This document shows positions 46,116 to 53,984 of a stretch of 64,000 nucleotides of DNA, piece after piece. A model generated the notes under the pieces. That model was not told where the DNA came from. It worked only from the letters and a program-made list of their open reading frames with translations, and ran no database searches. Every line of letters starts with the position of its first letter. Position 1 is the stretch's first letter. The DNA is from an uncultured Prevotella sp. (GTDB taxonomy: Bacteria; Bacteroidota; Bacteroidia; Bacteroidales; Bacteroidaceae), in the NCBI GenBank assembly GCA_946404405.1, contig CAMJDL010000013.1, positions 1 to 64,000 on the forward strand, written 5' to 3'. The position numbers and the translations under genes are program-made.

Positions 46116-46273
46116 ATGATAGGACGCAAGAATGAATTCGAGAAACTGCAATCGGCCATGGATAAACACCCTCCGTCATGTCTGTACTGGTAACCACCTA
46201 CGGTCTGAAACGGAACGAATATGCCTCCCGTTTCGACAGAATAGTCACCATGGAGGATTTGTTTCAGAAATAG
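46116..46273 (+). pseudogene. Remnant of an AAA-type ATPase with large internal deletion
   Basis: MIGRKNEFEKLQSAMDKH (N-terminal remnant) followed within ~60 bp, in another frame, by LVTTYGLKRNEYASRFDRIVTMEDLFQK* (C-terminal remnant). Confidence 0.6.
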
Positions 46274-46431
46274 ATGATAATGTGGGAAGTAATACGATAC
46301 CCGCCGAGACTTTGTGTTTCGGCGTTTTTGCTGGAGCACACGGGGACCCGTGTGTCACTTTTAATGGGTTATAAGTACCACAGGCTGAACAGCGGAGCGG
46401 CTTATAGGATGATAGAGGAGGCTCCTTATAA

Positions 46432-46518
46432 AGTAAAACAAGTTGTTTTGGTATCGTAGAAGGCCTTTCTTTCATCGTAAAGTACCACTCCTACGCCACC
46501 AAAACAACTTGTTTTACT
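46432..46518. repeat. 22-bp-spaced palindrome array bounded by perfect 21-bp inverted repeats
   Basis: AGTAAAACAAGTTGTTTTGGT (46432-46452) / ACCAAAACAACTTGTTTTACT (46498-46518); palindrome centres ~46442, 46464, 46486, 46508. Confidence 0.8.
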
Positions 46519-46882
46519 GTAGTGATGTTAAGTGTCATTGCTCTTAGTAATGACACTTTACCTAATAATCTGACACTAAATAAGTTAGAACCAATAGTGA
46601 CATTAATATAAAAATTGCATAATTGAAATGGCAGTACATATTCTGAAGGCACCGTCATTGGTGTAGTGACGGCACATCACCCGTATCATCTGCGGTTTCC
46701 TACCTGCAAGCCGCCGTATTCAGGGCGGACATATCCTCTACGACTTTTGCGAGGGCGTCAAGGCCGTCTGGCAGAAAGGCTTCAAACCGTAAAAATATAA
46801 CCTAAATGAAAGATTTCAAGCTGTTAGGCGACTAATATTAAAAAAAATGCTTATCTTTGCCGAGAATTTCAATAACAAGATT

Positions 46883-47404
46883 ATGGCTGAGAAAGAAGTT
46901 ATATTATATCACGGAAGTAGACAGTATAAGCCTATGACAAACGTTTTCTTTCCAGACGAACAGATTAGCAAGGACGATGTGTATTTCGTCTGCTACATGT
47001 TAGAGCGAATTGCCCGCCAGTTGAAGCAACCAAAGAAATATGTCGCAAATGCTATGGGACACGATGAATTGGCAAAGAAATTGTCGCTTGCTGATACGTT
47101 GCACTCTGAGAATCCACTTGCCGTAGAGGCAGACTGGACTGATGAGTATAATTTGAAGGCTGGCGAGTACGACGTTACGAAAGTAGACCCTGACCTTTGT
47201 TCATGTATTCCTACTGCCACACAGATGGGGAAGGTTTATAAACGGCTTATAATTGACACCTTACAGCCAGGTGAGGATTATGCAAATGCTATGCTTAGGG
47301 TGTATAACAACCCCATCTGTGACATCATAGACAATTATAATACCAGTGCCTATTACGAGCCTTCTCCCTATATAGTCCGTAGTTACTATTCAGGAGGCTT
47401 TTAA
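46883..47404 (+). CDS. Hypothetical protein, possibly DUF3990/DUF3791-related
   Basis: KEVILYHGSRQYKPMTNVFFPDEQISKDDVYFVCYMLERIARQL; TATCTTTG box at ~46851 supports ATG at 46883. Confidence 0.45.
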   Translation: MAEKEVILYHGSRQYKPMTNVFFPDEQISKDDVYFVCYMLERIARQLKQPKKYVANAMGHDELAKKLSLADTLHSENPLAVEADWTDEYNLKAGEYDVTKVDPDLCSCIPTATQMGKVYKRLIIDTLQPGEDYANAMLRVYNNPICDIIDNYNTSAYYEPSPYIVRSYYSGGF

Positions 47405-47422
47405 ATTAAACATATCAATTAT

Positions 47423-47460
47423 ACCCGCCGAAATTCCACAAGGAGTTTCGGCGGTTTTTT
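47423..47460. terminator. Terminator, repeated family member 4
   Basis: ACCCGCCGAAATTCC-acaa-GGAGTTTCGGCGGTTTTTT. Confidence 0.85.
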
Positions 47461-47470
47461 GTATTTTTTT

Positions 47471-47562
47471 TCTGCCTTCGCTTACTCGCGACTTTCAAAA
47501 TCAGCAAAAAATGTTTCAAAATTAGCAAAATCTGCAGGTTTGGGGCATAAAAGTATTGCAGG
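47471..47562 (+). repeat. Shared upstream repeat with tandem CAAAATNAGCAAAA units, copy D
   Basis: CTGCCTTCGCTTACTCGCGACTTTCAAAATCAGCAAAAAATGTTTCAAAATTAGCAAAATCTGCAGG. Confidence 0.8.
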
Positions 47563-47578
47563 TTTCAAAAAAAGTAAC

Positions 47579-47586
47579 TACATTTG
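47579..47586 (+). promoter_or_regulatory. -7 box TACATTTG
   Basis: TAnnTTTG upstream of ORF 47674. Confidence 0.6.
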
Positions 47587-47673
47587 CAGCAGTTGTGTAC
47601 GAGGAGAGCATCTCCTTTAACCTGACTAAAAATAGGAATATAATATTATTAATAACAAAACAACTGATTAATT

Positions 47674-49107
47674 ATGAAGAAGAATTTTTATTTTCTGCTC
47701 TTGGCCGCACTGGTGTGCTGCCTGAGCCTGAGCGTCACTTCTTGTAAGAGTGATGACGACAATGGTAATGGTGGTGATAGCGAGTTGGTGGAAGACGGGC
47801 TGTCCGAAGAGGATGCGCTGGCCTGGTCGTGGGTGAGCGTAATGACCGATGAAGCTGCACAGGAGACTGGCTGGCAGAATAAGAGCTACGACGTCACCAT
47901 CGGACTGCAGTCAGACAACGACCCAGGGGCACGCCTCATCATCGTCTCCAATCTGGACGATGCCAAGGCCAACTTTTCCTCTATTGCCGGCTGCGCGCCT
48001 GAAGAGCTCAATGCCACAAAGACCGTCTCTGCCGGCAACTACGGCTCGATGACCTGGAACATCTCGGAGCCAGGTGCCCCGAACATCGCCACTGTCGAGG
48101 TGAAAAGCCCGCTGTTCAAGATGACGAAGCTCATCTACTGCACCGAAGAGCAGGCTCCCGACAATGCCTCTAACATCACTGGCAACTGCTACTATCGCGT
48201 GGGCGACGTGGTTGAGGACAAGGACGGATTCTACTGGGTATGCGTACAGCCCTCGTTCCTCGGCAAGAAGAATAATGACAGCTACTGGGTGAACATCTTC
48301 AATGCTGCCGAGAGTGGCAGAGGTGTGAATACGAAGAAACTTCCTGGTATTCCGTCGAAGTTCATCTGCTCGAAGTACAATAACAATAAAAAGTACAACA
48401 ATAACATCATTTTGCTGCCTACCGGCCTGAAGGAGAACCGCCAGCAGAACTACAACTTGAGCAACCTTATCTGGGCATTGCTAGAGCCTGATAAGTATAT
48501 GAATAAGATAAAAAACAGTTCCACAGGTCTCGCTGGTCTCCCCAGCAAATATCATGGTAAGCAATACTTGAAGGAGGTTGATGAAGGATGGAGTAAATAC
48601 GACATCTACCCAAAGCTCTTCAACTGCACCAGGGCGCAGATGAGAGAATTTGAGGCATTCCATTTCTTCTATAACGGCTATCACTGGAAGACGGGAACAA
48701 CTGCAGGTGTATGGATATACCTATCGGAGGAATACGAGCCAAAGTATTCTGGCAGTCTCAAAAATGATGACATCCTGTTCGAGATGACGAAGGCTGGCTA
48801 TGGCTTCGACGTCCGCCGCTATGCCAGCGACCCCAAGCAGGAAACAAATTGTGCATCGACCAACTTAAAGGATATGGCTCCCGCCCAACAGTTTGACGAT
48901 GATGCCTACTGGGTGATTCGTGTGGCTACGGGTAAGCAGCTCGATAAGAACTATAATCCTTACAAGCTGATGAGCACTGTAGTTGATATATACAATTTCA
49001 ACACCACAGGGCGTCAATTTGATTACCGATGTGGTGCAAAAGAACATGTATGTACCGACGAGGAGCTTGCCAAACAAGAAGAGGATGAGAAAGATGTCTA
49101 TGAATGA
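47674..49107 (+). CDS. Paralogous surface lipoprotein family, member 3 (diverged)
   Basis: SVTSCKSDDDNGNG signal; similar overall architecture. Confidence 0.7.
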   Translation: MKKNFYFLLLAALVCCLSLSVTSCKSDDDNGNGGDSELVEDGLSEEDALAWSWVSVMTDEAAQETGWQNKSYDVTIGLQSDNDPGARLIIVSNLDDAKANFSSIAGCAPEELNATKTVSAGNYGSMTWNISEPGAPNIATVEVKSPLFKMTKLIYCTEEQAPDNASNITGNCYYRVGDVVEDKDGFYWVCVQPSFLGKKNNDSYWVNIFNAAESGRGVNTKKLPGIPSKFICSKYNNNKKYNNNIILLPTGLKENRQQNYNLSNLIWALLEPDKYMNKIKNSSTGLAGLPSKYHGKQYLKEVDEGWSKYDIYPKLFNCTRAQMREFEAFHFFYNGYHWKTGTTAGVWIYLSEEYEPKYSGSLKNDDILFEMTKAGYGFDVRRYASDPKQETNCASTNLKDMAPAQQFDDDAYWVIRVATGKQLDKNYNPYKLMSTVVDIYNFNTTGRQFDYRCGAKEHVCTDEELAKQEEDEKDVYE

Positions 49108-49181
49108 TTTCTGACGAGTGGGGCCCATTTTGGAAACCCAAATAAAAGATAATGATTCAAGTAAACATAAAAGAATAGATA

Positions 49182-50660
49182 ATGAAAAAGCATTTTTATT
49201 TCCTGCTCATGGCCGCGCTGGTGTGCGGACTCAGCCTCAGTTTCACCTCTTGTAAGGATGATGACAAGGACAACAACGGTGGACAAAGTGAAGAACAACA
49301 GGAGCAGCAAGCCCTGGAGCAACAGGATCTGGACAACGCCCGTATCGCTGTGCTCGACCATCTGGCTGATATCGACGAAGCCAGCGACTCAGTGCAAAGC
49401 TACATGTCGCAGACCTTCGAACCCGGTATCGGCTTGCCTGATGGCGACAATGAGAGTGTCCGCATCGTGAACACCAACACGATGGAGTTGGCTGCCGAAC
49501 GCTTTGCCAACATCGTGGGTGCCAGTATCGATGAGGATACCCCGTCGTACACGTGGGCTGACGAGAAGATGGGCACGATGACCTACACCAAGATCACCGA
49601 CGGCACAGCATGGGCCACGGTGGATGTCAACATCAGGCAGGTGCCCAAACTGCAGAAAATCATCTACCGCGCACCTGAGATGGGCGATGAAAATGGCGCG
49701 TTCAAAGGACGCGCCTACTACCGCTTCGGCGACGTGGTGCAAAGACATAATTATGTTGATCTTTCAAGTAGCCAACATGAGTACTGGGTCTGCGTGCGTC
49801 CCGCCTTCGGCCCCGAGGGCAAGGAGGACAGTCACTGGGCGTGCTTCGAAAGACTTACCACGAACAACTATTTCATTCATACATTCAAAGATCAAAACTG
49901 GTGGATTCCCAAAGGCCTCGGCGAAGACATGGAGCACATGCAGAACCTGGCAGAGATGATTTACGCTATCCTCAATCCCGAAGAGTGGGAGAAGAATATT
50001 CTCAATAACAGCAATAACAAGAAGATGAAGATGTTCCACGACTTCGACAAGAACAAGGAGGCTTACCACAACAAGTACTTCTGGCAGAACGTCTGCAAGG
50101 GATGGGACCAAAAGGCGTATATAGACTGGAATACGGATGCCGATCCTGATAAAAATTGGGAGAGAGAGAAGTTTGATATCTGGAAAATCCTCTTCAACAC
50201 TACCAAAGAAGAAATGAGGAAACAGATCAACGACCCCAACATTGGTTTGAACCTACTCTACAAGGGCTATTCATGGGTCTCGAAGAAAAATTTGGAAGTC
50301 CACTTGTGGCAGGCAAACTATAAGAACGGCACGGGCATCAACTCGAATATGCACACTGTAACCAAAACCGAGCCTAAGGCAAAATTGAAGGGGATAAACT
50401 TCGACTGCCGCATGATGGGAGGCAATTTGGATGAGTATATTGGTTTCTTCAACAACGATGGTAAGATGCGCTGGTGTGTGCGTTTTGCCACTGGCAAGGA
50501 ACTGCTTGACAAAGGCGTTAAGTATAGCGTGAAATCAAGTCTTTTCAAAAAGAAAGTACTTGAAAGCACAAGCAGTACAATCTATCGCTACTATCAGCAC
50601 GTTGATCCAGAGGGTGGCAAGGATTTGAACAAAGAACTCGAGCCTGACATGCCCCTCTAA
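49182..50660 (+). CDS. Paralogous surface lipoprotein family, member 4
   Basis: SFTSCKDDDKDNNG; FEPGIGLPDGDNESVRIVNTNTMELAAERFANIVG core. Confidence 0.75.
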   Translation: MKKHFYFLLMAALVCGLSLSFTSCKDDDKDNNGGQSEEQQEQQALEQQDLDNARIAVLDHLADIDEASDSVQSYMSQTFEPGIGLPDGDNESVRIVNTNTMELAAERFANIVGASIDEDTPSYTWADEKMGTMTYTKITDGTAWATVDVNIRQVPKLQKIIYRAPEMGDENGAFKGRAYYRFGDVVQRHNYVDLSSSQHEYWVCVRPAFGPEGKEDSHWACFERLTTNNYFIHTFKDQNWWIPKGLGEDMEHMQNLAEMIYAILNPEEWEKNILNNSNNKKMKMFHDFDKNKEAYHNKYFWQNVCKGWDQKAYIDWNTDADPDKNWEREKFDIWKILFNTTKEEMRKQINDPNIGLNLLYKGYSWVSKKNLEVHLWQANYKNGTGINSNMHTVTKTEPKAKLKGINFDCRMMGGNLDEYIGFFNNDGKMRWCVRFATGKELLDKGVKYSVKSSLFKKKVLESTSSTIYRYYQHVDPEGGKDLNKELEPDMPL

Positions 50661-50712
50661 TGCATGATTAAGAAATTAAAAATTTACTATTTATTTATAA
50701 TGAATAATAATT

Positions 50713-52137
50713 ATGATGAAAAAGCATTTTTATTTCCTGCTCATGGCCGCGCTGGTGTGCGGTTTGAGCCTGAGCGTCACTTCTTGTAAGAGTGATGACG
50801 ACAACAACAACGGACAGAGTGAAGAACAGCAGGATCAGCAAGCTATGGAGCAGCAGGAGCAGGACAACGCCCGCTTTGCCGTGCTCGACCAGCTGGCTGA
50901 TATTGACACTATCAAAGCAGACTTCCTGTCAGAAACCTTTGAGCCCGGTATCGGTATGCCCGATGGTGACGATACGAGCACGCGCATCGTGAACACCAAC
51001 GATGCTGAAACCGCTGCCGAACGCTTCGCTAATATCGTGGGTGCCACCGGCATCGATGAGAATACCACGTCGTTCCCATGGAAAGACGACAAGTTGGGCA
51101 CGATGACCTATACCAAGGTCACCGACGGTACAGCATGGGCTACGGTCGATGTCAATATCAAGCAGGTGCCTAAACTCCAGAAGATTATCTTCCGTGCTCC
51201 CGAGCAGGGCGACAACAACGCCGCTTTCAAAGGCCGTGCCTACTACCGCTTCGGCGATGTGATCAAAAAATTTGTATATGTCAACTCCTACACCAGTTAC
51301 TACGAGTACTGGCTCTGCGTGCGCCCAGCTTTCGGCCCTGAGAAGAAGGAGGACAGCCACTGGGTATGCCTCAGACCCAATCTCAACCAAAACGTCATCG
51401 AGCATATCGTCGGACAGCAAAGGTGGTATATCCCCACTAAACTTGGAACAAACAAGGAACACATGCAGAACTTGGCTGAAATGCTTTACGCTATCCTCAA
51501 TCCCGAACAGTGGGAGAATAACGTTCTCACCAACATCAAGAACAAGAAGATGAAGATGTTCGGCGACTTCAATAAGAACAACGAGCCTTACCACAACAAG
51601 TTCTTCTGGCAGAACGTCTGCAAGGGATGGGATAAGGAGTATTATGACCAGAATACTGAAGAGAATAAGGACATCTGGAGTCTCGTATTCAGAACCACTA
51701 AGAAATATATGACGGACGAGGTGAACAACTCCCAAAACGGCCTGCACCTGCTCTACAATGGTTATTCTTGGGCTTCGAAGAAGAACTTGAACCTCCAGTT
51801 ATGGCAGGCCAGATATACCAACGGCGCGGGTGTCAATTCGAATATGCACACTGCCCAATATACTGAGCCTAAGGCCAAATTGAATGGTATTAAATTCGAC
51901 TGCCGCTATATGGGCGGTGATCTGGACGAATATGGAGATTTCTTCCCCGTCAACGATGAATGCATGCGCTGGTGCGTGCGTCACGCTACCGGTTCGGAAC
52001 TGACAGATCCTCGCTATTCGTATAGTGTGAAAAAGGAAATACCCGGCACCTACCATGTCTATCGCTACTATCAAGACGTTGATCCCGAGGGTGGCAAGGA
52101 CTTGAACAAAGCCCCCGAGCCAGACAAGCCCCTCTGA
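50713..52137 (+). CDS. Paralogous surface lipoprotein family, member 5
   Basis: SVTSCKSDDDNNNG; shares 347-bp near-identical block with member 6. Confidence 0.78.
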   Translation: MMKKHFYFLLMAALVCGLSLSVTSCKSDDDNNNGQSEEQQDQQAMEQQEQDNARFAVLDQLADIDTIKADFLSETFEPGIGMPDGDDTSTRIVNTNDAETAAERFANIVGATGIDENTTSFPWKDDKLGTMTYTKVTDGTAWATVDVNIKQVPKLQKIIFRAPEQGDNNAAFKGRAYYRFGDVIKKFVYVNSYTSYYEYWLCVRPAFGPEKKEDSHWVCLRPNLNQNVIEHIVGQQRWYIPTKLGTNKEHMQNLAEMLYAILNPEQWENNVLTNIKNKKMKMFGDFNKNNEPYHNKFFWQNVCKGWDKEYYDQNTEENKDIWSLVFRTTKKYMTDEVNNSQNGLHLLYNGYSWASKKNLNLQLWQARYTNGAGVNSNMHTAQYTEPKAKLNGIKFDCRYMGGDLDEYGDFFPVNDECMRWCVRHATGSELTDPRYSYSVKKEIPGTYHVYRYYQDVDPEGGKDLNKAPEPDKPL

Positions 52138-52179
52138 TGTATGTGCAGTATATTATAATAACAAAACAACTGATTAATT

Positions 52180-53610
52180 ATGAAGAGGAATTATTATTTT
52201 CTGCTCTTGGCCGCACTGGTATTCGGCCTGAGCCTGAGCGTCACCTCATGTAGTAAGGACGATGACAATAACAATGGATCGAGTGAAGAACAACAGGATC
52301 AGCAAGATCAGAAAGAGGCGGAGGCGCAGGATCTGGCCAATGCCCGCTATGCCATAATTGACCAACTGGCTAATGTTGACACAATCAAAGCAGACTTCCT
52401 GGCAGAAACCTTTGAGCCCGGTATCGGTATGCCCGATGGTGACGATACGAGCACGCGCATCGTGAACACCAACGATGCTGAAACCGCTGCCGAACGCTTC
52501 GCTAATATCGTGGGTGCCACCGGCATCGATGAGAATACCACGTCGTTCCCATGGAAAGACGACAAGTTGGGCACGATGACCTATACCAAGGTCACCGACG
52601 GTACAGCATGGGCTACGGTCGATGTCAATATCAAGCAGGTGCCTAAACTCCAGAAGATTATCTTCCGTGCTCCCGAGCAGGGCGACAACAACGCCGCTTT
52701 CAAAGGCCGTGCATACTACCGCTTCGGCGACGTTGTGGCAATCCCTAGAAAGGGCTATGATAATAATAAATTCTGGCAGTATTGGGTCTGTGTGCGTCCC
52801 GCCTTCGGCCCAGAGAAAAAGGAAGACAGCCACTGGATAAGCGTTCAAATCAATCAACAGACGAACCTCTACACGAAGACGAATAACAATAAGACATGGT
52901 TCATGCCTACCAAACTTGGCGAGAACAAGGAGCACATGCAGAACCTGGCTGAAATGCTTTACGCTATGCTCTATCCCGAACAGTGGGAGCAGAACGTCCT
53001 CAACAACCTTAAGAACAAAAAGATGAAAATGTTCGGCGACTTCAATAAGAATAACGAGCCTTACCACAACAAATACTTCTGGCAGAACGTTAGTAAGGGC
53101 TGGGATGAGACGATTAACGATGGAAATAATACACAGGATCTCTGGCATCACGTCTTCAACACTTCCAAGAGCAATCTGAAGAAAATTATCAACGACCCCA
53201 ATATCGGTCTGAATCTTCTTTATAAGGGTTATTCCTGGAACTCGGAGAAAAAATTGGACATCCACTTCTGGCAGGCCTCCTATACCAACGGTTCAGGTGT
53301 CAATTCGAATATGCACACAGCCAAATATACTGAGCCCAAGGGGAATCTGAAAGATGTTGTTTTCGATTGTCGCCTGATGGGTAATAAGATTGAAAACTAC
53401 TTGAGGTTCTTCAAAAATGACGGTAAGCAGCGCTGGTGTATTATACATGCTACAGGTTCTGATCTTTCGCTGATGGCAGGATCTTACAATTATGATGGCG
53501 TGAAAGAACCTATTCGTAAAGTCACTGAGTTCTATCGCTACTGGAAAGACATTGATCCAGAGGGTGGCAAGGACTTGAACAAAGATCCCGAGCCAGACAT
53601 GCCCCTCTGA
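52180..53610 (+). CDS. Paralogous surface lipoprotein family, member 6
   Basis: SVTSCSKDDDNNNG; 52384-52730 near-identical to 50911-51257. Confidence 0.78.
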   Translation: MKRNYYFLLLAALVFGLSLSVTSCSKDDDNNNGSSEEQQDQQDQKEAEAQDLANARYAIIDQLANVDTIKADFLAETFEPGIGMPDGDDTSTRIVNTNDAETAAERFANIVGATGIDENTTSFPWKDDKLGTMTYTKVTDGTAWATVDVNIKQVPKLQKIIFRAPEQGDNNAAFKGRAYYRFGDVVAIPRKGYDNNKFWQYWVCVRPAFGPEKKEDSHWISVQINQQTNLYTKTNNNKTWFMPTKLGENKEHMQNLAEMLYAMLYPEQWEQNVLNNLKNKKMKMFGDFNKNNEPYHNKYFWQNVSKGWDETINDGNNTQDLWHHVFNTSKSNLKKIINDPNIGLNLLYKGYSWNSEKKLDIHFWQASYTNGSGVNSNMHTAKYTEPKGNLKDVVFDCRLMGNKIENYLRFFKNDGKQRWCIIHATGSDLSLMAGSYNYDGVKEPIRKVTEFYRYWKDIDPEGGKDLNKDPEPDMPL

Positions 53611-53640
53611 TTAACTACCTGCTCATGAATGATTAACAAC

Positions 53641-53675
53641 AAACCCGCCGAGACTCCATTGAAGCCTCGGCGGAT
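53641..53675. terminator. Terminator, repeated family member 5
   Basis: AAACCCGCCGAGACTCC-att-GAAGCCTCGGCGGATTT. Confidence 0.75.
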
Positions 53676-53727
53676 TTAATTTTTCCCCATTTCATCGGGA
53701 AACGGGAGGGAGGATGGAAACGGACGA

Positions 53728-53838
53728 GGGGGAGTTTCAAAATATGCAATCGGAGTTTTAAAATGAGCAAAATAGAGGGGGTGACTTTCAAAATAAGCAA
53801 AAAATGTTTCAAAATTAGCAAAATCTTCATGTGAGGGC
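53728..53838 (+). repeat. Four TTTCAAAAT-type repeat units upstream of the MACPF cluster, copy E
   Basis: GTTTCAAAATATGCAA, GTTTTAAAATGAGCAAAA, CTTTCAAAATAAGCAAAA, GTTTCAAAATTAGCAAAA. Confidence 0.75.
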
Positions 53839-53870
53839 ATTTTTTGTTTGGTGGTTTCTTTTTTTTTTTC

Positions 53871-53878
53871 TATCTTTG
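53871..53878 (+). promoter_or_regulatory. -7 box TATCTTTG
   Basis: TAnnTTTG upstream of MACPF cluster. Confidence 0.6.
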
Positions 53879-53984
53879 CCCTGTCGAAAATGAAAATATG
53901 ACCTGAACATCTTTATCGTGGAGACCTAAAAAACAACATAGTGTGAAACCTAAATTTTTTATAAACAATCTAATTATAACGATT

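Noticed and set aside
46082-46339. 85-aa minus-strand ORF in the decayed interval
   Set aside because: Opposite a recognisable ATPase remnant and a terminator-like repeat; no family features
52246-53265. 339-aa antisense ORF in lipoprotein member 6, with a similar one at 50929-51747
   Set aside because: Similarity between the two antisense ORFs is explained by the duplicated sense sequence
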